DNA from: an uncultured Odoribacter sp.
GTDB taxonomy: Bacteria; Bacteroidota; Bacteroidia; Bacteroidales; Marinifilaceae
Length of the DNA stretch: 37,291 nucleotides
Assembly (NCBI GenBank): GCA_900541415.1
Contig: UQJP01000034.1
Location: 1 to 37,291, forward strand
Direction: 5' to 3'
Shown here piece after piece: positions 15,722 to 25,379 of the stretch. The number at the start of each line of letters is the position of its first letter. Positions within the stretch are counted from its first letter, which is position 1. The notes under the pieces are model-generated. The model had not been told where the DNA came from, made no database searches, and saw only the letters and a list, made by a program, of their open reading frames with translations. Both the position numbers and the translations under genes were made by a program.

Positions 15722-16516
15722 CTATTCGAAATAATCGGAATAAGGTAGGCAAACAGACAGGAACTCTTTAGGAGTATAACCGGAAAAAGTCTTAAACTCG
15801 TCGATCAAATGCGACAGATCGTAATACCCGCAATCATACGCCAGTTGGGTCAGTTGCCTTCCAGGACAACTCTGCAACAAGGACAGCGCATATTGAAACC
15901 GCACCGTACGGATATACTCTTTAGGATTCAGGCCGACATGCCCGGAAAACACCCGCTGAAACTGTTTCCCGCTTAAACAGGCTGCCTCCGCCAACGACCG
16001 GACAGGAATGTTTCCGCCACATTCCCGGATCACCCTCATCACGGCATCCAGCCGATGGTGATTATAGTCCTGCAACGGTGTCAGGCGACTCAGGAAAAAA
16101 CGATTCAACAACTCCACACAGGCAACCGGACCGTCCGTTTCCACAATTTTCTGTTCCAGCTCTTTCAATGCCGGATCGTCCAGATCGTCCGCTTTCACCT
16201 TTTGCTCTGCAAGTAGCTGCATCGGTACATAAAAAAAAGCTTTTGCCCCGAAAGGCTGGAACATAACAGCCACAATACGGATTTTACCTTCCGTCAGCAC
16301 TTCGGAATAAGCCGTAGCCTGCCCGCACAGCAAACTTCCGGCATCCAGACGGTCTGTCCCACAGGTCACATGCCCCCGGTAAAAGCACAATTGCATAGCC
16401 CCGAACGGAATCACCCGTTCAGGCGTACTTTTCTCATAAACGGCCTCCAATATCCAATAATAACGGATATACGGCATCAGCCGGATATGGGGGAGAATTT
16501 GCCTGTAATTGCTCAT
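15722..16516 (-). CDS. AraC-family transcriptional regulator
   Basis: The protein has 264 aa. The N-terminal half is a sensory domain (IRYYWILEAVYEKS, VIPFGAMQLCFYRG) like the DUF6597 regions fused to AraC proteins. The C-terminal about 100 residues hold two helix-turn-helix motifs (PVRSLAEAACLSGKQFQRVFSGHVGLNPKEY and LTQLAYDCGYYDLSHLIDEFKTFSGYTPKEF). The ligand is unknown. The downstream VOC gene is a natural candidate target by position only. Confidence 0.88.
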   Translation of the reverse strand: MSNYRQILPHIRLMPYIRYYWILEAVYEKSTPERVIPFGAMQLCFYRGHVTCGTDRLDAGSLLCGQATAYSEVLTEGKIRIVAVMFQPFGAKAFFYVPMQLLAEQKVKADDLDDPALKELEQKIVETDGPVACVELLNRFFLSRLTPLQDYNHHRLDAVMRVIRECGGNIPVRSLAEAACLSGKQFQRVFSGHVGLNPKEYIRTVRFQYALSLLQSCPGRQLTQLAYDCGYYDLSHLIDEFKTFSGYTPKEFLSVCLPYSDYFE

Positions 16517-16572
16517 ACTGTGAATATATCGACGATTTCAGGGATATTCCCCCTGCGATCGGAAAACGGAGT

Positions 16573-17466
16573 TCACCGGATAGACTTAGGAACGACAACC
16601 TTTAGCACCCCTTTGTGCATTTTTAAGTGGATCGGGGATTCCATCAGGTAAGCATCCCCATCGATATGCACATGATTAATATTTCCTTCCACAACCGCTT
16701 CCTCACACTGAAGTTCCCGGTAGTATGAAAGTTTATAAATTTTCGAATTCATAAAAAAGATCAGAAACCACAAAATTTCGAAGAATGCCGGGCGTTTCAA
16801 AATGCAAATATCCATTAACCCGTCGCGCACCGAGGCATGAGGAGCTATGAAAGCATTATTCCCATATTGGGAGCTGTTAGCGAAACTGAGGACAAAACAA
16901 CTCACCTTCATCACCTTCCCGTTACTGATAATCCGGTATTTTTTTTCCGGATAACGAAACCACAGTTTGATGGCAGCATAGATGTATGAAAAGACACCCC
17001 TTAGCTTCAATTTATTGAATTCGTGTGCGACTTCCGCATCGAACCCCACCCCGCTGACATTCAGCGAGAATTTATCGTTGACCTGCAACATATCGATCTG
17101 AGCATAGTTGTCGCATAACACCTGCCTCAAAGCTTTGCTCATAAACATGGAATATCCTAAATGACGGGCAAAACCGTTTCCGCTTCCCAAAGACACGACA
17201 GCAAAAGCAATATCGCTCCCATATAAGGCGGAAGCCACTTCGTTCACCGTCCCGTCTCCTCCCACCGCTACGATATGGGTGTATTTCTGGGCAGAACGCG
17301 CCTCTTCCACCAATTTCGTTGCATGTCCGGCATACTTCGTAAACATCACTTCGTATGCCACATCATCGTATTCCGGCAATTTTTTAATCTTATCCGGCAG
17401 CTCTTTTCCTAAGCCTAAACCCGATATAGGATTAACAATAAATAGTATATGCAATTTCCGCCCCAT
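16573..17466 (-). CDS. Diacylglycerol/lipid kinase family protein (YegS/LCB5-like)
   Basis: The protein has 297 aa. It shows the DAGK catalytic signature: NPISGLGLGKELPDKI (about 11-26), the ATP-binding GGDGTVNEVAS (about 68-78), and GSGNGFARHLG (about 97-107). A C-terminal beta domain with INHVHIDGDAYLMESP follows. Such enzymes phosphorylate diacylglycerol or other lipids at the membrane; the lipid cannot be named from sequence. Its start lies 2 bp after the stop of the UDP-glucose dehydrogenase gene, so the two are translationally linked. Confidence 0.85.
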   Translation of the reverse strand: MGRKLHILFIVNPISGLGLGKELPDKIKKLPEYDDVAYEVMFTKYAGHATKLVEEARSAQKYTHIVAVGGDGTVNEVASALYGSDIAFAVVSLGSGNGFARHLGYSMFMSKALRQVLCDNYAQIDMLQVNDKFSLNVSGVGFDAEVAHEFNKLKLRGVFSYIYAAIKLWFRYPEKKYRIISNGKVMKVSCFVLSFANSSQYGNNAFIAPHASVRDGLMDICILKRPAFFEILWFLIFFMNSKIYKLSYYRELQCEEAVVEGNINHVHIDGDAYLMESPIHLKMHKGVLKVVVPKSIR

Positions 17467-17468
17467 GC

Positions 17469-18782
17469 TTAGCGTCCGATTCCATAATAAACGTATCCGA
17501 ACTCCTGCATCTGTTCAGGACTATATATATTCCGTCCGTCAAAGATCACTTTTTCACGGAGCGCTTTCTCGATAAAAGTAAATTTCGGCACTTTAAACTC
17601 CTGCCATTCGGTGACAACAATCATGGCATCGGCTCCGGTCAGGGCGTCATACATATTCCGGGCATATTCAATCCGGTCGCCTATCTTACGGCGGCATTCG
17701 TCCATCGCTTCGGGATCATAAGCACGAACCACCGCTCCCGCTTCCAACAACTGATCGATCAGCACCAAAGAAGGTGCTTCGCGCATATCATCGGTAGCGG
17801 GCTTAAAAGCCAGCCCCCACACTCCGAAACGTTTTCCTTTCAAATCATTGTTATAATGTTTCCGGATCTTTCCGAACAACACCCCTTTCTGACGGTCGTT
17901 CACCAACTCAACGGCTTTCAACACTTCCATACCATACCCACGCTCGTCCCCGGTCTTAATCAATGCTTTCACATCTTTAGGAAAACAAGATCCCCCGTAA
18001 CCACATCCGGCATTGAGGAATTTTTTACCGATACGCGTGTCGCTGCCGATTCCCTTTTTCACGGCTTCCACATCCGCCCCGACAATCTCGCAAAGGTTGG
18101 CAATATCGTTCATAAACGATATGCGGGTGGCCAGCATGGAATTTGCAGCATATTTCGTCATTTCCGCCGAAGGAATATCCATAAAATAGATCGGGATGTT
18201 ATTTAAAGAGAAAGCATGGAAAAGCCGTTCCATCACCTTGCGGGCACGTTCCGTTTCCACGCCCACCACAATACGGTCCGGCATCATAAAATCGTTCACG
18301 GCATCCCCCTCTTTCAGAAATTCAGGATTAGAAGCCACATCAAATTTAATATTCATCCCACGACGCTCCAATTCTGCGGCAATCGCCTTTTTCACCTTTT
18401 GGTTTGTCCCCACCGGAACGGTCGATTTGGTAACTACCACCATGTAATTCTCCAACAGTTCACCAATCTCGCGGGCAACGCCCAGCACATATTTCAGGTC
18501 GGCACTTCCATCCTCATCCGGAGGAGTACCCACAGCAATAAAAACGGCATCGGCTTTCACCAAAGCCTCTTTTAAAGACGTGGTGAAAAATAAACGCTCG
18601 TCGGCACGGTTCCTCGCAACAATATCAGACAAGCCCGGCTCATAGATCGGAATCCCTCCCTCATTCAACTTTTGGATTTTAGAAGCATCCACATCCACAC
18701 AAGTGACCGTGACTCCGGTTTCCGCAAGGCAAGCCCCGGAAACCAATCCAACATATCCCGTACCGACAACAGCTATTCTCAT
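17469..18782 (-). CDS. ugd: UDP-glucose 6-dehydrogenase
   Basis: The protein has 437 aa and oxidises UDP-glucose to UDP-glucuronate with two NAD+. It has the N-terminal Rossmann GTGYVG (7-12), the family TKSTVPVGT segment, the catalytic Cys266 in GGSCFPKD, and a C-terminal UDP-binding domain with GRNIYSPEQM. UDP-glucuronate would feed capsule or glycolipid synthesis. The pairing with a lipid kinase gene (2-bp spacing) hints at a role in glycolipid or envelope modification. A UDP-N-acetylmannosamine dehydrogenase is less likely given the sequence. Confidence 0.93.
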   Translation of the reverse strand: MRIAVVGTGYVGLVSGACLAETGVTVTCVDVDASKIQKLNEGGIPIYEPGLSDIVARNRADERLFFTTSLKEALVKADAVFIAVGTPPDEDGSADLKYVLGVAREIGELLENYMVVVTKSTVPVGTNQKVKKAIAAELERRGMNIKFDVASNPEFLKEGDAVNDFMMPDRIVVGVETERARKVMERLFHAFSLNNIPIYFMDIPSAEMTKYAANSMLATRISFMNDIANLCEIVGADVEAVKKGIGSDTRIGKKFLNAGCGYGGSCFPKDVKALIKTGDERGYGMEVLKAVELVNDRQKGVLFGKIRKHYNNDLKGKRFGVWGLAFKPATDDMREAPSLVLIDQLLEAGAVVRAYDPEAMDECRRKIGDRIEYARNMYDALTGADAMIVVTEWQEFKVPKFTFIEKALREKVIFDGRNIYSPEQMQEFGYVYYGIGR

Positions 18783-18816
18783 AAATATTTTTTTAATGGT
18801 AGATCCAACAGAAGTA

Positions 18817-18824
18817 CAAATTTA
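18817..18824 (-). promoter_or_regulatory. -7 element of ugd
   Basis: The minus strand reads TAAATTTG, an exact TAnnTTTG match, 35 bp before the start. No -33 element is visible. The rest of 18783-19055 is A+T rich and holds only this box and the promoter of the next plus-strand gene. Confidence 0.4.
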
Positions 18825-18998
18825 CATCATAAATCGGATAAATCGGTCATGAAATTTAAATTATAAAAATAATCTCGTTAAAAAAGATCAATTTTCCTCC
18901 TGCCAGGAAATTATAAACATAACATACAGCCAAATAGGCTCACATTCTAAGGGTTAGAAAATCCTTTCCACACAAAGGTAAAAAGCAAATATATTCTC

Positions 18999-19028
18999 TT
19001 TGGGTAATAGATTATTTTCATAAATTTG
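18999..19028 (+). promoter_or_regulatory. Promoter of the alpha-2-macroglobulin gene
   Basis: TTTG (18999-19002), 18 nt, then TAAATTTG (19021-19028), 28 bp before the ATG. Confidence 0.6.
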
Positions 19029-19055
19029 TGAAAGTAATATAACCCAAAAACTGCT

Positions 19056-22000
19056 ATGAATCACAAGCTATTTTCTTGTTCCGTATTCATCGGCCTGTTT
19101 TTACTCCTGTCCGGCTGTTCCGAAAAAAAACAAGCCGATTTCAGTAACTACATCACCGGATACACCAGCGGAATCATCAAGTCGAGTTCATCCGTTCAAG
19201 TATGCTTAAACAATAAACCGGATAAGGGCTTTCTGCCGGGCAGTACCCTCCCGCCCGAAATCCTGAAAATCACTCCCGCCATAAAAGGAGAATTGGTGCT
19301 GAAAGAAAATAATTGTGTTGAATTTGTCCCGGCAGAACGTTTCCAGAACGGCGTTTCATACACCGCCAACCTTAACCTGGGGGCTTTGAGCAATGTACCG
19401 TCGGATTATAAGACATTCCGGTTTGAATTTAAGATCATCCCCCTGCTCACCCGTTTGGATGCAGGCGATCTGCTTGCAGGGCAAACCGACAGCCTTCTTA
19501 CTTATCAGGCAGTTTTATACAGTTCGGATTATATCGACCCCGAAATCCTTGAGAAGCAGGTAACGGCATCGCTGGACGGTAACGGACTGGCTTTGGAATG
19601 GACTCACGCCGACAATAAACATAACCTCGTTATCCCCCATATCAGGAAGAAAACAAATGCCCAAACCCTAACCCTGACGATCAAGCAAAACAACAAAACC
19701 GAGCAAACGGACGTCGATATTCCGAAGCTGGAAGAACTCCAGGTGCTAAATGTCAAAGCCAGCGACGCCCGTCCCGCAGTGATCAGTATTTTCATGTCGG
19801 AAAAACTCGATCCGTCACAGGATTTGAACGGCTTGATCTCCGTGAATGAAAACTCCCGGATTAACTACAAAATACAAAACAACGTCATTTACGTATACAT
19901 GCCCTCCAACGAATCGGCCGAATCATTGGACGTCAGGATTCAACGAGGCATAAAAAGCGCAAACGGCAACCTGCTGTCGGAAGATTACTTCCGCACGGTA
20001 AAAGTGGCTACGGCAAAACCTGCCGTGGAATTGATCGGCAAAGGGGTCATCGTTCCGGACGAACAAAGCGTCCTCATTCCTTTCTCGTCGATCGCATTGA
20101 AAGCGGTAGACCTCATGATTATCCGGGTGCCGGATCAAAATATGAATTTCTTTTTACAGGAAAACACCTACGATTCCCGGCGGGAATTAAACCGCACCGG
20201 ACGTCCCGTCTTTATGACCAAAATCGACCTGACACAGGATCATCCGGGTATCGACCTGAACCGTTGGAACGACTTTACGATCGACCTTTCCAAATTAGTT
20301 AAATTGGAAAAAGGAATTATCTACCGGATTCAACTGAGATTCAAAAAATCGTATTCCACACTGAATTGCGCGGATGAAGGAGTCGATTCAGAAGCGCCGG
20401 ACATGAAGAAATGGGACAATCCCGATTACTATTACAGTGAATATGAATATCCCGAAGGTTATAGCTGGGATCAGGCCGATAATCCCTGTGACATATCCTA
20501 TTACAACGGATCGAGATTCGTATCCCGCAACATCATCAACACCTCCCTCGGCTTGCTCGCCAAAAAAGGTGCGGACAACAGCTATATCGTCTGTGTCACG
20601 AACTTGTCCTCGGCCTCCCCGGTTTCCGATTGCCAGGTGACTCTTTACAATTTCCAAAATCAAAAAATCGATTCCGCCTGGACAGATAAAGAAGGTTTTG
20701 TGAAATTGCAACCGAATGGAACAGCCTTTATCGTACGGGCTCAAAAAGGCACAGACCGGGCATGGCTGAAAGTGGCCGATGGAACAGCTCTTTCGCTCAG
20801 CAACTTCGATGTGAGCGGCCAGCATGTGCAAATGGGCGTAAAAGGATTCATCTACGGCGAACGGGGAGTTTGGCGTCCGGGCGACGACATTTACCTGTCG
20901 CTGATTCTGGAAGATAAACTGAACGTATTGCCGATGGGACATCCCATTGTAGCCCAATTAATCGATCCCAACGGGAATACGGTCCAAACCCTGAAAGGAA
21001 GTATCGGAAAAAACAACATCAACTGTTTTACCTTCAAGACAGCCGAAGACGCTCCCACCGGATACTGGAATGCGATATTCCGGGTGGGAGGATTGACCTT
21101 TACGCAGACGTTAAGAGTAGAAACGGTTAAAGCCAACCGACTGGCTATCAACCTCACCTTTCCGAACGAAAAAGTGATCGGTAACGGAGTGTCCTCCGCT
21201 CCCGTAAAGGTAGCTACCAAATGGCTGAACGGAGCTCCGACCTCCAACCTGAAGGCAATTACAGAAGCAAGGCTTTACAATGCAAACGGAGGATTTCAGG
21301 AATACCCGGATTATACATTTTCCGACCAATCTAAATATTTCGAGCCGAGTTCGGAAACCTTGTTCGACGGAACGACCGATGCTTCCGGGAACTATTCTTT
21401 CAGCCTGAAAAAGCTGAAAGCCGAAGATGCCCCCGGAATTTTGAACGTCAGCTTCACCACCCGGGTATTTGAAAACGGCGGAGACTTCAGCATCAACACC
21501 CAAACCATCCGCTATTCCCCCTATACGGAATATGTCGGAATCCGACTGCCGGAATCCGACGACAACTGGTATTCAACCCAAAACCCGGTCCGGCTGAACG
21601 GGGTGACCTTGTCGCCGACAGGAGAAAAATCGGGCAATGCCACCATTAAAATCGAGGTATTTAAATTAAACTGGCATTGGTGGTGGGATTCCGAAGACGA
21701 AAACATCAGTTCCTATATCAACCGGAATTACAGCAAACGGGTGTTGGAAAAAAATATAAAAGCCACAAACGGCACTTTTTCCACAGATTTGGGTATCGAT
21801 AATTACGGACGCTATTTTATCCGGGCCACCGATCCATCCGGCCATTCCTCCGGCATCATCGCCTATTTCGGAAGCTGGGGAGATGCAGGCGGTAGCGATG
21901 TAGCCACGATGCTTCACCTGAGCACCGACAAAAAATCGTATAAAACAGGTGAAAAAATCAAAGTGCAAATACCGTCGTCCGTTGGCGGTGTGGCTATTGT

Positions 22001-24488
22001 CAGCCTTGAAAACGGCAAATCGATTTCTAAAATCTACCGGGTGCCTGCCAAAGAAGGAGCGACAACCGTAGAAATAAAAGCCGAAAGCGACATGTGTCCC
22101 AACACTTATATCAGCGTTTCCCTGATCCAGCCTTACGCCACACGGGACAACGACCATCCGGTCAGACTTTACGGGGTGGTTAACGTAAACGTGGAAGACG
22201 CAAGCCTGCGCCTGAATCCGGAAGCCAATGTCGCCAAAGAATTGCGCCCCTCCAAAGACTTTACGGTGGAAGTCAAAGAAAAAGACGGCAAACCGATGAA
22301 CTACACCATCGCCATTGTCGATGAAGGACTGCTTTCCCTCACCACCTTCCGCACGCCTAACCCGTTCAATGCCTTCTATGCCCGGGAAGCCTTAGGCGTC
22401 AAAACCTGGGATTTATACGATTATATTTACGGAGCTTATGGAGCCCGGCTGGACAAAGCCTTTGCCGTCGGCGGTGACGAAGCCCTAAAATCCATACAGG
22501 ATGAAAAAACAAACCGCTTCAAACCCGTGGTAATCTTCGACGGGCCATTTACCCTGAAAGCAGGAGAAAAGCAAACCCATACCTACCGTATGCCGGAATA
22601 CATCGGTGAAGTACGCACGATGGTCGTTGCAGCCACCAACGGGCAATACGGTTCCACGGCCACCAGCAGCACCGTAAACAATCCGCTGATGCTATCGGTA
22701 GCCCTGCCACGTTTATTCACCCCCGGCGACCAGATCGATATTCCGGTAACGGTTTTCGCGATGAAAGAAAACATCAAAGACGTCACCGTTAAAATGACCA
22801 CCGACAGTAAGCTGACTTTACTGGACGGTGACACACAGCATGTACACTTCGACAGCAAAGGAGAAAAAGTGGTCTACTTTAAAGCCCGGATCAACGGGGA
22901 AACAGGCGTATCCACCCTCCGTACGGAAGCCCGGTCCGGAGAAGAAAAAGCCCTGGTCACGGAAGATGTCACCATACGTATTCCCAATCCCCGCATCACC
23001 CACGTAGAGGAAAAAGAGGTGAAAGCCGGGGAAAAGGCATCGTTCAGCGCGGCACTCTCCGGAGCCGAGCCGGAATCTGTTTTGGAAGTGTCTTCCATTC
23101 CGCCGTTAAACCTGGAACAAAGAATCAACGAATTGCTTCAATATCCGCACGGTTGTGCCGAACAGATCACCTCACAAGCCTTCCCGCAACTGGCCCTGAA
23201 CGATCTGCTGACCTTAACCCCGGAACAAAAACAGCAAACGGAAACCAATATCAAGGAAGTGATTAACCGCTTACGGTCGTACCAGACCCCGGAAGGAGGT
23301 TTTGCCTACTGGCCGGGAGGCGATTACATTTCTTCGTGGGTAAGTATCTATGTCGTGCAATTCTTAGCGGCGGCCCAAAGCCAGGGCTATTTCGTTCCGG
23401 TGGAAATGTTGCAAAACGCAGTCAATTACCTGAGACGTGTGGCCAATAGCTGGAATATGAACGATTCATGGGCTCAGCAGGAACAAGCCTACCGCCTGTA
23501 TGTGCTGGCATTGGTCAACAAACCCGATCAGGCTGCTATGAATCGCCTGAAAGAAAGTGAATTAAAACGGGCCACCTCCCAATGGTTGTTGGCTTCTGCC
23601 TATGAATTGACAGGCCATCATGAAGTGGCTGAAAAAATGGTGAACAACATTTCTCAGGATGTTTCTCCCTACCGCCAAACCGGAGGTAGTTTCGGATCGG
23701 ACACCAGGGATATGGCGATCATCCTGCAATCATTGGTCACTCTGGACAAACAACAAGACGCTTACCGCATGCTGGAAAAAATCTCGAAGGCGATGGGCTC
23801 AAACCGCTGGTACAGCACGCAGGAAACAGCCTATTCCCTGCATGCCGCCGCGCTTTATGTCAGGAAATATTTGGGCAGCCAGCAAGGAATAACCATCCTG
23901 GTTACCACTCCTTCCGGCAAAGAGAATGTAAAAACCGAAAAGACGATTTACCAACAAAAACTGAAAATCAAAGACGGCACAGTTTCCGCAGAAATCACCA
24001 ACAACGGTAAAGGCAACCTTTACGCCCGGCTGATCAATTCTTCAGCTCCGCTGGAAGTGGTGACCGAAAAAATCATGTCGGGACTGAATATGAGTGTTAA
24101 ATATTACAATGACAAAGGTACTCTTCTCAACATCTCCGACCTGCAACAAGGCGAGGACGTGACGACTGAAATCACGATTAAAAACACCGGATTGACCGGA
24201 ACATACGATGAATTAGTGCTGAGTTATCTGGTCCCCTCCGGCTTTGAAATCATCAACGAACGCCTTTCCGGCAATGCCAACGCTTATCCGGGAGCGGAAT
24301 ATGCCGACATCCGGGACGATCGGTTCTACATTTATTTCAATTTGGAACAAAACCAGACGAAAACCTTCCGTTTCCGTTGCAACGCAGCATTCCGGGGTGA
24401 ATACCAACTGCCGGCTATCAATTGCTCGGCCATGTACGATAACAGCATACAAGCCCTGTTACCGGGAGGAAAAATAAGCATTAAATAA
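19056..24488 (+). CDS. Alpha-2-macroglobulin family lipoprotein with thioester
   Basis: The protein has 1810 aa. A lipoprotein signal (LLLSGC, lipidated C21) anchors it, probably in the periplasmic face of a membrane. An N-terminal macroglobulin-like region leads to an MG2-type domain with GERGVWRPGDDIY (about 600-613). Further macroglobulin domains and the A2M domain (FDGPFTLKAGEKQTHTYRMPEYIGEVR, about 1153-1180) follow. The thioester domain begins at YPHGCAEQ, where C1367 and Q1370 would form the internal thioester. A terpene-synthase-like alpha-barrel (EGGFAYWPGG, about 1415) and a C-terminal receptor-like domain (about 1690-1810) complete it. Bacterial homologues trap proteases attacking the periplasm. 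In many bacteria the gene neighbours pbpC, which is absent here. Confidence 0.92.
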   Translation: MNHKLFSCSVFIGLFLLLSGCSEKKQADFSNYITGYTSGIIKSSSSVQVCLNNKPDKGFLPGSTLPPEILKITPAIKGELVLKENNCVEFVPAERFQNGVSYTANLNLGALSNVPSDYKTFRFEFKIIPLLTRLDAGDLLAGQTDSLLTYQAVLYSSDYIDPEILEKQVTASLDGNGLALEWTHADNKHNLVIPHIRKKTNAQTLTLTIKQNNKTEQTDVDIPKLEELQVLNVKASDARPAVISIFMSEKLDPSQDLNGLISVNENSRINYKIQNNVIYVYMPSNESAESLDVRIQRGIKSANGNLLSEDYFRTVKVATAKPAVELIGKGVIVPDEQSVLIPFSSIALKAVDLMIIRVPDQNMNFFLQENTYDSRRELNRTGRPVFMTKIDLTQDHPGIDLNRWNDFTIDLSKLVKLEKGIIYRIQLRFKKSYSTLNCADEGVDSEAPDMKKWDNPDYYYSEYEYPEGYSWDQADNPCDISYYNGSRFVSRNIINTSLGLLAKKGADNSYIVCVTNLSSASPVSDCQVTLYNFQNQKIDSAWTDKEGFVKLQPNGTAFIVRAQKGTDRAWLKVADGTALSLSNFDVSGQHVQMGVKGFIYGERGVWRPGDDIYLSLILEDKLNVLPMGHPIVAQLIDPNGNTVQTLKGSIGKNNINCFTFKTAEDAPTGYWNAIFRVGGLTFTQTLRVETVKANRLAINLTFPNEKVIGNGVSSAPVKVATKWLNGAPTSNLKAITEARLYNANGGFQEYPDYTFSDQSKYFEPSSETLFDGTTDASGNYSFSLKKLKAEDAPGILNVSFTTRVFENGGDFSINTQTIRYSPYTEYVGIRLPESDDNWYSTQNPVRLNGVTLSPTGEKSGNATIKIEVFKLNWHWWWDSEDENISSYINRNYSKRVLEKNIKATNGTFSTDLGIDNYGRYFIRATDPSGHSSGIIAYFGSWGDAGGSDVATMLHLSTDKKSYKTGEKIKVQIPSSVGGVAIVSLENGKSISKIYRVPAKEGATTVEIKAESDMCPNTYISVSLIQPYATRDNDHPVRLYGVVNVNVEDASLRLNPEANVAKELRPSKDFTVEVKEKDGKPMNYTIAIVDEGLLSLTTFRTPNPFNAFYAREALGVKTWDLYDYIYGAYGARLDKAFAVGGDEALKSIQDEKTNRFKPVVIFDGPFTLKAGEKQTHTYRMPEYIGEVRTMVVAATNGQYGSTATSSTVNNPLMLSVALPRLFTPGDQIDIPVTVFAMKENIKDVTVKMTTDSKLTLLDGDTQHVHFDSKGEKVVYFKARINGETGVSTLRTEARSGEEKALVTEDVTIRIPNPRITHVEEKEVKAGEKASFSAALSGAEPESVLEVSSIPPLNLEQRINELLQYPHGCAEQITSQAFPQLALNDLLTLTPEQKQQTETNIKEVINRLRSYQTPEGGFAYWPGGDYISSWVSIYVVQFLAAAQSQGYFVPVEMLQNAVNYLRRVANSWNMNDSWAQQEQAYRLYVLALVNKPDQAAMNRLKESELKRATSQWLLASAYELTGHHEVAEKMVNNISQDVSPYRQTGGSFGSDTRDMAIILQSLVTLDKQQDAYRMLEKISKAMGSNRWYSTQETAYSLHAAALYVRKYLGSQQGITILVTTPSGKENVKTEKTIYQQKLKIKDGTVSAEITNNGKGNLYARLINSSAPLEVVTEKIMSGLNMSVKYYNDKGTLLNISDLQQGEDVTTEITIKNTGLTGTYDELVLSYLVPSGFEIINERLSGNANAYPGAEYADIRDDRFYIYFNLEQNQTKTFRFRCNAAFRGEYQLPAINCSAMYDNSIQALLPGGKISIK

Positions 24489-24508
24489 ACAAAACGACCT
24501 TTTATATC

Positions 24509-24546
24509 TCGCCGGGGCAAACTAAATTTGTCCCGGCGAAATTTTT
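24509..24546 (+). terminator. Terminator of the alpha-2-macroglobulin gene
   Basis: A 13-bp stem (TCGCCGGGGCAAA with its complement, one G-T pair) with a 5-nt loop is followed by ATTTTT. Confidence 0.9.
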
Positions 24547-24573
24547 ACCACAAGCAAAATTCCAGAGAAGAAA

Positions 24574-25224
24574 ATGAACACAGCCCGACAATCGATCGTC
24601 TATAAACTCATAGAAGAAGGAGAACATCAACAACAGGACTTCAAATTCGAGATTTCGGATGCCCGGAAAATAGCCAAAACCCTTTCGGCGTTTTCCAATA
24701 CAGACGGAGGACGTTTGCTGGTGGGAGTGAAAGACAATGGAAAAATAGCGGGAGTGCGTTCAGAAGAAGAAATATACATGATTGAAGCTGCCGCCAAATT
24801 ATACAGCAAACCGCAGGTGGAATGTGAAATGAAAATTCACCAGGTGGAAGGGCGTACAGTATTGGAAGTGATTGTCCCACCGGGGATACACAAACCTTAC
24901 TACGCGAAAGACAGCGACAACCGCCTATGGGCTTACGTACGGGTTAAAGACGAAAATATACTGGCAAACCCGGTACACCTGAAAATCTGGCGACAAGCCG
25001 TCACTCCACAGGGGGCATTCATCCATTATTCCGGGGAAGAACAACTGCTGCTCGACTATCTCGCCTCCCACCCCGACATATCCATAGGGCAATATTCCCG
25101 GCTCGCCCGTATTCCGCGCAACAAAGCCGAAAACACCCTCGCCAAATTCGTCCGCTTCGGATTAATCGAAATCGTGTTCATCGACCGCAAATTCCGTTTC
25201 CGTCAGGCCACACAGACCGATTGA
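24574..25224 (+). CDS. AlbA_2 (Schlafen-like) ATP-binding domain protein with winged helix
   Basis: The protein has 216 aa. The N-terminal AlbA_2 domain has EGEHQQQDFKFEI (about 12-24) and the signature AFSNTDGGRLLVGVKDNGKIAGV (about 42-64). The C-terminal about 65 residues (LLDYLASHPDISIGQYSRLARIPRNKAENTLAKFVRFGLIE) look like a winged helix. Proteins of this group are often annotated as ATP-binding or transcriptional regulators, but the function is generally unknown. It lies 28 bp after a strong terminator, so it needs its own promoter, which I could not identify. No partner gene typical of a defence system is adjacent. Confidence 0.8.
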   Translation: MNTARQSIVYKLIEEGEHQQQDFKFEISDARKIAKTLSAFSNTDGGRLLVGVKDNGKIAGVRSEEEIYMIEAAAKLYSKPQVECEMKIHQVEGRTVLEVIVPPGIHKPYYAKDSDNRLWAYVRVKDENILANPVHLKIWRQAVTPQGAFIHYSGEEQLLLDYLASHPDISIGQYSRLARIPRNKAENTLAKFVRFGLIEIVFIDRKFRFRQATQTD

Positions 25225-25379
25225 ATCTCCTTAATTAAAAATACCTGGAATCAAATCACGATTACCCAAAATAAAACGAAGAGTCCGTCCGGTCTTAAAC
25301 AGCCTCACCCTTTTCAAAACACGATCGGGATATTAATTTAAAAATAATCGATAACAGAAAAAATATAATCCCCTCTAAT

